Assembly: GCA_963834685.1 (NCBI GenBank)
Contig: CAWICW010000024.1
Coordinates: 1-64,000 of the forward strand
Origin: Palsa-504 sp963834685
GTDB lineage: Bacteria; Actinomycetota; Actinomycetes; Streptosporangiales; Streptosporangiaceae
DNA: 64,000 nucleotides
Direction of reading: 5' to 3'
Part shown: piece by piece, positions 18,048 through 26,667 of the stretch
Layout: the number at the start of each line of letters is the position of its first letter
Numbering within the stretch: position 1 is the stretch's first letter
Notes under the pieces: model-generated
What the model was told of the DNA's origin: nothing
Database searches by the model: none
Seen by the model: only the letters and a program-made list of their open reading frames with translations
Program-made: the position numbers and the translations under genes

Positions 18048-18851
18048 CTAATGGAGGACGGGTTGCTGGGCCGCGAGGTCGTGCAGGACGTGGACCGGAC
18101 CTTCACCGCCACCCAGCTCGGACAGGCCATGGGCCACCGCGTCGCCGGCCAGCGCGGCGGCCTGCTGCGCCGCGGCGGCCAGGGAGAGCCCGGCCGCTAG
18201 GCCGGCCGCCAGCACCGCGGAGTGGGTGCACCCGGCGCCGTGGGTCGCGGCGATCGGGCAGCGGGTGACCGGGATGGCCAGGTGCCGTGAGCCGTCGAAG
18301 AGGTGATCGACGGGCTCGGTGCCGTGTCCCCCGGTGACCAGGGCTGCTCGCGCGCCCATGACGACGAGGGCTTCGGCGAGCTTCGGGCGGTCCTCGGTCG
18401 CGATCCCGGTGAGCGCCTGGGCCTCGAGGAGATTGGGGGTCACCACGGTGGCCAGCGGGAAGAGCCGCGCGATCAGGGTTCCGACGGCGTCGGGCATGAG
18501 CAGCCTGCTGCCCGAACTGGCCACCATGACCGGATCGACAACCAGCGGCAGCTCCCGCGGCGCCAGCGCGTCGGCTACGGCCTCGATCAGCGGCTTGGAG
18601 AACAGCATGCCGGTCTTGGCCGCGTCCGCCCCGATGTCGTCGAGGACGGCGTCGATCTGCGCGCGCACGAAGGCGGGCGGGAGTTCGTGGATGGCGGTCA
18701 CGCCCAGGGTGTTCTGCGCGGTCAGCGCAACGATGGCCGACATGCCGTGCGCGCCGCAGCGAGCGAACGCCTTGAGGTCCGCCTGGATGCCGGCGCCGCC
18801 GCCCGAATCCGACGAGGCAATGCTCAGCACCCGCGGTATCGGCGCGGTCAT
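18048..18851 (-). CDS. thiD: Hydroxymethylpyrimidine (phosphate) kinase ThiD
   Basis: This 267-residue ribokinase-fold enzyme phosphorylates HMP and HMP-P to HMP-PP for thiamine synthesis. The N-terminal substrate loop DSGGGAGIQADLKAF (about 14-28), the central VVDPVMVASSG and the anion-hole/catalytic region THGAGCTHS are all present. The last motif has GAGC where GTGC is commonest. The start overlaps the thiG stop by four bases (ATGA), so the two are translationally coupled. It is the last gene of the thiO-thiS-thiG-thiD run. Confidence 0.93.
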   Translation of the reverse strand: MTAPIPRVLSIASSDSGGGAGIQADLKAFARCGAHGMSAIVALTAQNTLGVTAIHELPPAFVRAQIDAVLDDIGADAAKTGMLFSKPLIEAVADALAPRELPLVVDPVMVASSGSRLLMPDAVGTLIARLFPLATVVTPNLLEAQALTGIATEDRPKLAEALVVMGARAALVTGGHGTEPVDHLFDGSRHLAIPVTRCPIAATHGAGCTHSAVLAAGLAAGLSLAAAAQQAAALAGDAVAHGLSELGGGEGPVHVLHDLAAQQPVLH

Positions 18852-19672
18852 TCCGGCAGCTCCGGGCGTCCGTCGGCCGGGCTGGACGCGCGGGCGTGCC
18901 ACCGGCGGGGAATGCGCCCGGCGGTGGCGGCGGCGTACCCGGCCGCGACCGCCAGCCGCATCGCGGTGGCCATCCGCTCGGGCTCGGCGGCGCGGGTGAT
19001 GGCCGAGGCGACCAGCACGGCGTCGCAGCCCAGTTCCATCGCGAAGGCCGCGTCGCTGGCCGTCCCGATCCCGGCGTCCAGGATGACCGGGACGGCGGCC
19101 TGCTCCACGATCATCGCGATGTTGTGCGGATTCCGCACGCCGAGACCGGACCCGATCGGGGCGCCGAGCGGCATGATCGCAGCGCACCCGGCCCGTTCGA
19201 GCTGGCGGGCCAGGATGGGATCGTCGTTGGTGTACGGGAGCACCACGAATCCGTCGGCGACGAGCATCCGGGCCGCGTCGAGCAGCTCCACCCCATCGGG
19301 CAGCAGGGTGTGATCGTCGGCTACGACCTCCAGCTTGACCCAGTCGGTACCGAGCGCCTCCCGCCCGAGGCGGGCCACGAGCATCGCCTCGCTCGCGGTG
19401 TGGCAGCCAGCGGTATTCGGCAGGATGCTCACCCCGGCCTGGCGCAGCGTGCCCAGCAGCGAGCCTGCTCCGTCGCCCGCGGGCGTGACGCGCCGCATGG
19501 CCACGGTGGTCAGCGCGGTGCCCGAAGCGTGGAGTACCCGCCGCAGCACGTCCAGGCTCTGCACTCCCCCGGTGCCCAGGATCAACCGCGAGGCCAGCTC
19601 CCGGCCCGCCAGGGTCCACGGGTCGGCCGGGGTCCACGGGGCCGCCTGGTTCAGCACATCGGTATCTGTCAT
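18848..19672 (-). CDS. thiG: Thiazole synthase ThiG
   Basis: This 274-residue TIM-barrel enzyme forms the thiazole phosphate ring from deoxyxylulose phosphate, dehydroglycine and ThiS thiocarboxylate. The catalytic Lys is in DWVKLEVV, followed by the expected DDHTLLPDG loop. The C-terminal phosphate-binding segment VPVILDAGIGTASDA is intact. A short N-terminal extension precedes the conserved LAGRELASRLILGTGG. It is coupled to thiD and follows thiS after 296 bp of odd intergenic sequence. Confidence 0.95.
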   Translation of the reverse strand: MTDTDVLNQAAPWTPADPWTLAGRELASRLILGTGGVQSLDVLRRVLHASGTALTTVAMRRVTPAGDGAGSLLGTLRQAGVSILPNTAGCHTASEAMLVARLGREALGTDWVKLEVVADDHTLLPDGVELLDAARMLVADGFVVLPYTNDDPILARQLERAGCAAIMPLGAPIGSGLGVRNPHNIAMIVEQAAVPVILDAGIGTASDAAFAMELGCDAVLVASAITRAAEPERMATAMRLAVAAGYAAATAGRIPRRWHARASSPADGRPELPE

Positions 19673-19679
19673 AAGGATT

Positions 19680-19966
19680 ACGGCGTGAAGATCCCGGCTT
19701 TCAGGTCCTGGAGGAAACGCCGCTCCACCTCCTTAGAATGTCAGTGCGAAGTGATACCGTCAAGCTGTCCGTAAGAACCAAGCGGGCGCCTGCACTACCT
19801 GGTACCAAACTGCGGCAGGGCGTGCCGTGGCTGCGGGGGGAGGCTTCCGGATTGCCGGGCCTGCGAACCGCGAAAGTAGGGGGCAGGGGAGGTGCGCAGG
19901 CTATATGCGGAGGCGACCGCAGACCGCGGCTGGAATCCTCTTCCTTCGGGAGGATGGGGGATGCCA
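19680..19966 (+). other. Intergenic relic resembling an IS200/IS605/IS607 right end
   Basis: The 296-bp gap between thiS and thiG is longer than others in this operon. Its + strand 3' part (19930-19966) reads GGAATCCTCTTCCTTCGGGA followed by GGATGGGGGATGCCA. This resembles the hairpin-and-ATG-like end found at the 3' terminus of many actinobacterial TnpB elements. The + strand also has an open frame (19738-20028) with no recognisable TnpB catalytic motif. I read it as a heavily decayed element or coincidental resemblance. Confidence 0.3.
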
Positions 19967-19968
19967 AC

Positions 19969-20175
19969 TCACCCTCCTTGCACGGCTGTGACAACCTCTA
20001 CCTGGTCGCCGTTGTGGAGGATGGTTAGGGTCCACGCGCCACGCGGGACGACAGCGCCATTGACGGCGGCGGCGACACCAGTCGCAGCCGCCGTCAGCTC
20101 AGTGACTGCCTCGGTCATGGTCGCGCCGTCCGGCAACTCGCGCGGCTCGCCGTTGAGTTTCACCTGGATGCTCAT
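19969..20175 (-). CDS. thiS: Sulfur carrier protein ThiS
   Basis: A 68-residue ubiquitin-like sulfur carrier ending in the obligatory Gly-Gly (VVTAVQGG), the site of adenylation and thiocarboxylation. The N-terminus starts MSIQVKLNGEPRELPDGATM, the standard ThiS opening. The start ATG at 20175 overlaps the thiO stop by four bases. ThiF, the activating enzyme, is not in the window and may be encoded elsewhere. Confidence 0.93.
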   Translation of the reverse strand: MSIQVKLNGEPRELPDGATMTEAVTELTAAATGVAAAVNGAVVPRGAWTLTILHNGDQVEVVTAVQGG

Positions 20176-21323
20176 CCTGACCGGTCCTCTCCGGTGAACC
20201 GCTGGGGCGTGAACGGCTCCCATTCCGGGGCCGGGGCCCGGCCCGCCAGCAGGGCTACGGTCGCGTCCGCGGTCACCGGTGACATCAGGATGCCGTTGCG
20301 GTAATGCCCGGTGGCCAGCAGCAGCCCGTCCGGGCCGCACCGCCCGACGACCGGGCCGTTGTCTGGCGTGCCCGGCCGCAGGCCGGCGCAGGTTTCGGCC
20401 AGGATCAGCTCGCTGGTCACCGGGAGCACGCTCATCGCGTCGTGCAGCAGGTCGTGCACGGCGCCCGCGGTCACGGTCTGGTCCGGCCCTCGCTCTTCCT
20501 GGGTAGCGCCCACGATCAACTCCCCGTCGGCCCGCGGCACCAGGTAGACGTCCGTGCCGCGGACGATGGCCCGGATCGTGTGGCTGATCACGGCCGGCAT
20601 CCCGGCCGGGTGGCGCAGCCGCAGCAGCTGGCCCTTGACCGGCCGTACTACGGTCCGCAGGGCGTCCGGCAAGCCGCCCACCGCACCGGACCAGCATCCG
20701 GCGGCCACCACGACCTGGGCCGCGTCGATGTCGCCGCCGTCGGCCAGCCGGACCCCGCGGGCCTGCCCGTCGCGGACCCGCACCTCCAGCACGCGGTTCC
20801 GCACGGACCGGACCTTCGCCGAACGCGCCGCCTCGGCCAGGGCCGCCGCGTACCGCCGGTTGTCCACCGACCAGTCGCCCGGGAACAGCACGCCGCCGTG
20901 CACGTCCGGGGTCAGGAAGGGCTCCAGCTTGCGGCAGGCCCGGCTGTCCAGCTCTTCCGCGTCCAGGCCGGCCGACCGGCGGAAGGCGGTCAGCCGGATC
21001 AGCGCGGCGGAGTCGCCGGGATCGTAGGCGACGGCGAGCGTCCCCTCGTGGCGCAGCCCTACCTGATGCCCGGTCGCATCTTCCAGCTCGGCCGCGAAGG
21101 GCCCGAACCGCCCGACCGCGAGCAGGTTGAGCCGGAGCAGCGCGCCCTCGCCGAACAGGGCTTCCGACACCGGCGCAAGCATCCCCGCAGCCACCAGCGA
21201 CGCGGCGTGGCCCTGCTCGGGATCGACAAGCACGACATCGAGCCCGGCGGCCGCGGCACGCCAGGCGATCGCGGTCCCGATGACGCCGCCGCCCGCGACG
21301 ACGACGTTTGCGATCTCGGCCAA
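20172..21323 (-). CDS. thiO: Glycine oxidase ThiO
   Basis: FAD-dependent amine oxidase that converts glycine to dehydroglycine for thiazole formation. The ADP-binding motif VVAGGGVIGTAIAWRAA lies at the extreme N-terminus, and the C-terminal GHYRNGILMSPVTAD segment is diagnostic of ThiO. I choose TTG 21323 (or GTG 21329). The longer ATG frame at 21344 begins inside the conserved TPP-riboswitch core and would use the switch's own AAGGGAG as coding sequence. That AAGGGAG serves as the ribosome-binding site and is the part the riboswitch is expected to sequester. Confidence 0.92.
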   Translation of the reverse strand: MAEIANVVVAGGGVIGTAIAWRAAAAGLDVVLVDPEQGHAASLVAAGMLAPVSEALFGEGALLRLNLLAVGRFGPFAAELEDATGHQVGLRHEGTLAVAYDPGDSAALIRLTAFRRSAGLDAEELDSRACRKLEPFLTPDVHGGVLFPGDWSVDNRRYAAALAEAARSAKVRSVRNRVLEVRVRDGQARGVRLADGGDIDAAQVVVAAGCWSGAVGGLPDALRTVVRPVKGQLLRLRHPAGMPAVISHTIRAIVRGTDVYLVPRADGELIVGATQEERGPDQTVTAGAVHDLLHDAMSVLPVTSELILAETCAGLRPGTPDNGPVVGRCGPDGLLLATGHYRNGILMSPVTADATVALLAGRAPAPEWEPFTPQRFTGEDRSG

Positions 21324-21329
21324 GCGCAC

Positions 21330-21440
21330 TCCCTTCGCCGGCATTACCCGGATCAGGTTCGACGGTCGGAGGCGCTCGCGGGGGGTCGTCCCCCATGGGT
21401 GCGAGGCCTCCCTCTCAGCCCTGGTGGGCTCCCGTGGTCA
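21330..21440 (-). promoter_or_regulatory. TPP riboswitch (THI element) controlling thiO-thiS-thiG-thiD
   Basis: Read on the minus strand, the thi box is complete: GGGAGCCC, then GGGCTGAGAGGGAGGC, a G/C-rich variable P3 arm, then ACCGTCGAACCTGATCCGGG, TAATGCCGGCGAAGGGAG. CTGAGA binds the pyrimidine of thiamine pyrophosphate and the GAACCTGAT region its diphosphate side. The element ends in the Shine-Dalgarno sequence of thiO, so control is most likely at translation initiation. Confidence 0.95.
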
Positions 21441-21484
21441 CTTCCCAGCCTATATCACCCTGAGCGACATGATTGGATAGCGCG

Positions 21485-22201
21485 ATGGCAAGCGATGCGC
21501 GGACGCAGCTGGCTGACGCGCGGCTCTACTTGTGCACCGACGCCCGGCGGTCTCGCGGCGACCTGGTCCCCTTCCTGGACGCCGTGCTCGGCGCCGGAGT
21601 GGACATCATCCAGCTGCGCGAGAAGGGCCTGGAGGCCGGGGAGGAACTCGGGCTGCTCGAGGTGTTCGCCGACGCGTGCCGACGGCACGGCCGCCTGCTG
21701 GCGGTGAACGACCGGGCCGACGTGGCGCTCGCGGCGGGTGCCGATGTGCTGCACCTGGGCCAGGACGACCTGCCGGTGCCGGTCGCGCGGGCCATCCTGG
21801 GCCCCGGGCCGGTGATCGGGCGGAGCAGCCACAGCCCGGCCCAGGCGGACGCGGCCGCCGCCGAGCCGGGCGTTGACTACTTCTGCGCCGGGCCGGTGTG
21901 GACCACGCCCACCAAGCCCGGACGCCCGGCGACCGGCCTGGGCCTGCTGGGCCACGTGGCGCAGTCGGCGCCCGCCCGTCCCTGGTTCGCGATCGGCGGC
22001 ATCAGCCTGGCCCGGCTCGACGAGGTGCTGGCCACTGGCGCCACCCGCGTGGTCGTCGTCCGGGCCATCACCGAGGCCGACGACCCGGCCGCCGCCGCGG
22101 GATCGTTCGCCCGGCGGCTACGCCCGGGGGGGAACGGGGGGGCGGGTAGCCCCCCCGTGCGCGGGGGGATCTCGGGGGGTCGTCCCCCCGGGGCATACTG
22201 A
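21485..22201 (+). CDS. thiE: Thiamine phosphate synthase ThiE
   Basis: TIM-barrel enzyme joining HMP-PP and thiazole phosphate into thiamine monophosphate. Visible family motifs are DIIQLREKG (residue 40 region), LAVNDRADVALAAGADVLHL, IGRSSHS, the phosphate loop YFCAGPVWTTPTKPG and FAIGGISL. The last 25 residues are a Gly/Pro-rich tail encoded by G- and C-runs that form strong hairpins; the family normally ends before this. It is divergent from thiO across the riboswitch leader and stops three bases before the GH38 start. Start ATG 21485 (TTG 21473 also possible). Confidence 0.92.
   Translation: MASDARTQLADARLYLCTDARRSRGDLVPFLDAVLGAGVDIIQLREKGLEAGEELGLLEVFADACRRHGRLLAVNDRADVALAAGADVLHLGQDDLPVPVARAILGPGPVIGRSSHSPAQADAAAAEPGVDYFCAGPVWTTPTKPGRPATGLGLLGHVAQSAPARPWFAIGGISLARLDEVLATGATRVVVVRAITEADDPAAAAGSFARRLRPGGNGGAGSPPVRGGISGGRPPGAY
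22173..22190 (+). terminator. GC hairpin within the thiE 3' end
   Basis: CGGGGGG-TCGT-CCCCCCG forms a perfect 7-bp GC stem with a TCGT loop at the very end of thiE. There is no T-run, so it would act as a factor-assisted pause or terminator, or as a structure insulating the downstream mannosidase. The same GGGGGGTCGTCCCCC string occurs in the thiO riboswitch arm (21380-21394). Confidence 0.4.
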
Positions 22202-22204
22202 AAT

Positions 22205-25200
22205 ATGCGGATCGCCGGGGTGGAATCGACAGACCTGTTCGTAGGGACCGCGCAGCGCCCGCTGCAGGTCATGCGGGTGACGCTGGAGAATGACGGGCCA
22301 GGCAGTGCCCCGGACGCGGCGGCCACCGTGTACGTGCAGGGGCCGGGAGTGAGAGACCCGGGTCCGTTCGGAATCACGGGTTTGAACCTGGGCGAACGGA
22401 AAGACTTTGAAATCCCGGTCGAGATCGCCGCGCCCTATCAGCCCGGCAGCACGCGCCGGGTCACGGTGACGGTCGAGACCGAGTCGGGGCGGACCCAGGC
22501 CGAGGCGGACATCACTGTGGCCGAGCCGGGCTGGACGATGTGGATGGTCAGCCATTTCCACTACGACCCGGTGTGGTGGAACACCCAGGGGCAGTTCGCC
22601 GAGGCCCGGCTCAGCCTGCCCGACGAGGACGGCCATATGCCCGACGTCAGGGCCGCTTTCGAGCTGGTCAGCGCGCACCTGGACAAGGCCAGGAAGGACA
22701 ACGACTACAAGTTCGTGCTGGCCGAGATCGACTACCTGAAGCCGTACTTCGACGCCTTCCCCCAAGACCGGCACGACCTGCGCGCGCTGCTGGCCGAGGG
22801 CCGGGTGGAGATCGTCGGCGGCAACTACAACGAGCCGAGCACCAACCTGATCAGCCCCGAAGCCATCATCCGCAACGCGGTGTACGGGATCGGGTTCCAG
22901 CGGGACGTGTTCGGCGGCGACCCGAGGTCGGCGTGGATGCTCGACGTGTTCGGGCACGACCCGGGCTACCCGGGCCTGATGGCGGCGGCCGGGCTGACCT
23001 CGTCGGCGTGGGCGCGCGGTCCGTTTCACCAGTGGGGGCCGTCCGGCGCCGAGGGCGGCAACGGGCGGATGCAGTTCAGCACCGAGTTCGAGTGGATCTC
23101 ACCCGACGGCCGCGGGCTGCTCACGGCCTACATGGCCCACCACTACGGCGCGGGCTGGCGGCTGCACACGCTGCCGGACCTGCAGGCCGCCGAGGCCGAG
23201 GCATACGGGCAGTTCCGGGCGCTGGCGCAGGTCGCAGCGACCCGGAACGTGCTGCTGCCGGTCGGCGCAGACCACGTCATCCCGGCCCGGTGGGTGACCG
23301 ACATCCACCGGAACTGGAACCAGCGATACGTGTGGCCCCGGTTCACCACGGCCGTGCCGCGCGAGTTCTTCGCCGCGGTCCGCGCGGAAGCCGGTTCCGC
23401 GGGCGCCGCCGGCGCGTGGATCACGCCGCAGACCCGGGACATGAACCCGGTGTACACGGGCAAGGACGTCTCCTACATCGACACCAAGCAGGCCCAGCGC
23501 GCGATCGAGACCGCGGTCAGCGAGGCCGAGCGGCTCGGCACGCTGGCCTGGCTGGCCGGAGCGCCGTTCCCGCACGCGGCGCTGGACAAGGCGTGGCGGC
23601 TGCTGGCCTACGGGGCCCACCACGACGGCATCACCGGGGTCGAGTCCGACCAGGTGTACCTGGACCTGCTGGGCAGCTGGCGGGAGGCGTGGGAGCTGGG
23701 CTCCGGCGCGCGCCGGGATGCCGTGGCCGCTCTTTCGGCCTCTGGCCCTCCGGGGTCCGGGGGACGGGCGGGGCTTGCGGTCCGGGTGTTCAACGGGCTG
23801 GCCCGGCCGCGGGACCAGATGGCCACCGTCACCGTGCCGGTGCCGGAAGACGGCAGCCGCTGGGTGGAGCTCCGCGACGACGCCGGGTACCCGGTGCCGG
23901 CCCTGGCCGAGGGCGTTCTGCGACGCGAGGACGGGTCGCTGGCCGAGGTGACGCTCACGTTCCCGGCCCGCGGCGTGCCCGCCCTCGGCTACCGCGCCTA
24001 TCAGGTCATCCCCGCGGAGGACCAGGAGTCCGCCGCGGAGTGGCACGAGGTCAGCACGGGGTCCGGCGCCATCGAGAACGGCCGGTACCTGGTCACCGCG
24101 GATCCGGCGCGGGGCGGGACGGTCAGCGTCACCGACAAGCGCACCGGGGCCAGCGTCCTCGCCGGGCCCGGCAACGAGCTGATCATCCAGGATGAATACG
24201 CGCAGCATCCCCGGCACGGGGAGGGCCCGTGGCACCTGTCGCCGAAGGGACCGGGGACGGGCTCGTCGTCGGTCCCGGCCACGGTGCGGGTGGAACGGTG
24301 CCCGGCCGGAGCCCGGCTGGTCGCCTCGTTTGCGCTCGACGGGCTCGAGGTAATCCAGGAGACGGTGCTGTGGGAGGACGCGGAGCGGGTCGAGTTCCGC
24401 ACCCACGTCGACGGGTACCGCGAGAAGGACCGGCTGCTGCGGGTCCGCTTCCCGGCCGACGTGCCCGGCGGGCTCCCGGTGTACCAGACGGCGACGGCGG
24501 TGATCGGCCGGTCGTTCGGGGCGGCGGACGTGGATTCGGCGGACCACTGGTACACCCTGGACAATCCGGCCCATCAGTGGTTCGGGCTCGGCTCGACGGC
24601 GCGGGTCCGGACCGGCAGCTCCGGCGGACCGGTCCAGGCCATCGGGGTGGCCGAGGTGATCTGCCCCGACAGCCCGGACGGCCCGCTGCGGGAGGTGATC
24701 CGCGACCTCATGGTGGCGCTGGCCGCGGCCGGGGTGACCGCGACCTGCAGCCAGGCCGGCGGATCGAGGTACGGCGGGCTCGACGCCGACTCCAACCTGC
24801 CCGACGTCAGGATCGCGGTCGGCGGGCCGGACGTGAACGCGTTTACCGCCGAGGTCTTGTCGGCCACGGGGCCGGGATCCGCGCTGGCCGACGGGGCGGC
24901 GCGGCTGTGGGTGCCCGCGGCGCGCAGCCGCGCGGAGGCCTTCGCGCCCAGTGCCGATGTGCGCGGGGTATCCGACCTGCCGGTGCTGATCGTGACGGGC
25001 AGCGGACCCGGCGGGCTGGCCGCGGCGGTCACCACCCTGGCCGAGGACCTGGCCGACGCCCTGGTCGAGGGGCTCGGGGAAACCGGCGACGCCGCTTCGT
25101 CCGCAGGAGAGGCGCTGCTCGCGGACCGGTCGGTGGCGCTACTGAACCGGGGCACCCCGGGCGGCGTGGTCACCCCCGACGGGACGTTGCACATGTCGCT

Positions 25201-26578
25201 GATGCGCTCGTGCAGCGGGTGGCCGTCCCGGATCTGGATCGACGGGGATCCCCGGACCGCGCCGGACGAGAGCAGTTTCGCCTGGCAGCACTGGAGTCAC
25301 ACCTTCGAGTACGCGCTGGCCGCGGGCGCGGGCGACTGGCGCGCGGCGGGCTTGCAGGCCAGCGCCGAGGACTACAACCACGACCTGATCGCGCTGGCGG
25401 GCGGCTCCGGTGAGGACACGGCACCCGGGGCGAGCCTGCTGTCTGTGGAGCCGGCCAGCGTCACGCTCAGCGCGGTGAAGCCGCGCGGCAACCCGCTCGC
25501 TTCGGGGCGGAGCGCGGCGGGCGCGGCGGCTGCCGCGGCGGGCGGGGCCGTGGCGGGTGAGACCGAGGTCACCGTGCGGCTGCGGGAAACCAGCGGGCAG
25601 TCCACGACGGCGCGGGTCCGGCTGGCCCAGCCGGTCTCCGCGGCGTGGCTGACCGACCTGCTCGAGGAGACTGACGGCGCGGCCCTGCCCCTGGTAGACG
25701 GCGCGGTTATGGTCGACATGCCGGCCTTCGGCACGGTCACCCTGGTCCTGCGGACGGGCTCGCGGGCCGCCGGAGAAGGCGTCCTGACCGCAGTCGAACC
25801 GGTCCAGCCGGTCTACACGCGATACTGGCTGCACGGGAAGGGCCCGGCGCCGGCCGGGAACCTCCCGGTAGCCGTCCACTTCTCCCCCGCCCGGGTCGCC
25901 CTGGCCGAGCCGGGCGAGGCCGGCCTGCTCACGCTGACCGTGGGCTGCGGGCCCGAGCCGGCCTCGGGCACGGTCGAGCTCGTCGTGCCCGACGGGATCA
26001 CCATCACCACCGAGCCGGACCTACGCTACGAGCTGACGCCCGGCGGGTACGCGGCCTGGGACCTGACCGTGCGGGCCGCGCCGGGGACCGATCCCGGGCG
26101 CTACTTCGCGGCGGCGCGGATCCGTGACGATCATGGCCACGTCCTCGAGGACACGGCCATGATCGCGGTGGGCGAGCGCCGCTGGCCCGACCCGGCGCTG
26201 CCGCCCGAGGAGGCCCTGGAGGTGATGCAGGCCGACTTCATCGCGGCCGCGGCCGAGGTGGAACTGGCCGTGCTCACCCCGGAGCTGCGGCTGACGCCGG
26301 GCAGCCGGGACGAGGTACTGCTCACCGTGACCACCCAGCTGGCCTGCGAGGCGCACGGCGAGGCGCAACTGGTGTCGCCGTTCGGCACCTGGGCCCTGTT
26401 CTCGGCGCCCGCGCAGGGCTTCAGCGTCACGGCGCGGGAGCCCGCGATGCTGCGCTTCGGGGTCACCGTGCCCGCCACGGCGCGGCCCGGGACCCGATCG
26501 TGGGCGCTGGTCAAGGTGATGTACTTCGGCCGGGTCCGGTACAGCCAGGCCATACCGATCAGCATCGTCGCCGTCTAG
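22205..26578 (+). CDS. Glycoside hydrolase family 38 (alpha-mannosidase-like), multidomain
   Basis: A 1457-residue protein. Residues 1-105 form a beta-rich domain like CARDB/NEW3. The GH38 catalytic domain starts near 112, with the zinc-binding HFHYD (117-121), the predicted nucleophile D247 in WMLDVFGHDP, and GAHHDGITGVESDQVY near 470. Beta-sandwich domains follow (GRYLVTADPARGGTVSVTDK is the mannosidase C-terminal core), and the last 250 residues are two more beta-rich modules. No signal peptide is seen, so it is probably cytoplasmic. It is longer than usual for GH38 (800-1100). The substrate is presumably an alpha-mannoside. It abuts thiE but is functionally unrelated. Confidence 0.9.
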   Translation: MRIAGVESTDLFVGTAQRPLQVMRVTLENDGPGSAPDAAATVYVQGPGVRDPGPFGITGLNLGERKDFEIPVEIAAPYQPGSTRRVTVTVETESGRTQAEADITVAEPGWTMWMVSHFHYDPVWWNTQGQFAEARLSLPDEDGHMPDVRAAFELVSAHLDKARKDNDYKFVLAEIDYLKPYFDAFPQDRHDLRALLAEGRVEIVGGNYNEPSTNLISPEAIIRNAVYGIGFQRDVFGGDPRSAWMLDVFGHDPGYPGLMAAAGLTSSAWARGPFHQWGPSGAEGGNGRMQFSTEFEWISPDGRGLLTAYMAHHYGAGWRLHTLPDLQAAEAEAYGQFRALAQVAATRNVLLPVGADHVIPARWVTDIHRNWNQRYVWPRFTTAVPREFFAAVRAEAGSAGAAGAWITPQTRDMNPVYTGKDVSYIDTKQAQRAIETAVSEAERLGTLAWLAGAPFPHAALDKAWRLLAYGAHHDGITGVESDQVYLDLLGSWREAWELGSGARRDAVAALSASGPPGSGGRAGLAVRVFNGLARPRDQMATVTVPVPEDGSRWVELRDDAGYPVPALAEGVLRREDGSLAEVTLTFPARGVPALGYRAYQVIPAEDQESAAEWHEVSTGSGAIENGRYLVTADPARGGTVSVTDKRTGASVLAGPGNELIIQDEYAQHPRHGEGPWHLSPKGPGTGSSSVPATVRVERCPAGARLVASFALDGLEVIQETVLWEDAERVEFRTHVDGYREKDRLLRVRFPADVPGGLPVYQTATAVIGRSFGAADVDSADHWYTLDNPAHQWFGLGSTARVRTGSSGGPVQAIGVAEVICPDSPDGPLREVIRDLMVALAAAGVTATCSQAGGSRYGGLDADSNLPDVRIAVGGPDVNAFTAEVLSATGPGSALADGAARLWVPAARSRAEAFAPSADVRGVSDLPVLIVTGSGPGGLAAAVTTLAEDLADALVEGLGETGDAASSAGEALLADRSVALLNRGTPGGVVTPDGTLHMSLMRSCSGWPSRIWIDGDPRTAPDESSFAWQHWSHTFEYALAAGAGDWRAAGLQASAEDYNHDLIALAGGSGEDTAPGASLLSVEPASVTLSAVKPRGNPLASGRSAAGAAAAAAGGAVAGETEVTVRLRETSGQSTTARVRLAQPVSAAWLTDLLEETDGAALPLVDGAVMVDMPAFGTVTLVLRTGSRAAGEGVLTAVEPVQPVYTRYWLHGKGPAPAGNLPVAVHFSPARVALAEPGEAGLLTLTVGCGPEPASGTVELVVPDGITITTEPDLRYELTPGGYAAWDLTVRAAPGTDPGRYFAAARIRDDHGHVLEDTAMIAVGERRWPDPALPPEEALEVMQADFIAAAAEVELAVLTPELRLTPGSRDEVLLTVTTQLACEAHGEAQLVSPFGTWALFSAPAQGFSVTAREPAMLRFGVTVPATARPGTRSWALVKVMYFGRVRYSQAIPISIVAV

Positions 26579-26667
26579 AAGCCACTACGCTGTCGGCGAA
26601 CAATGTACGGTGATTCTAGGGGACTCGGCCCCTTACTCACTTCCAGCGTGCGAACTCTTGAGGATCT

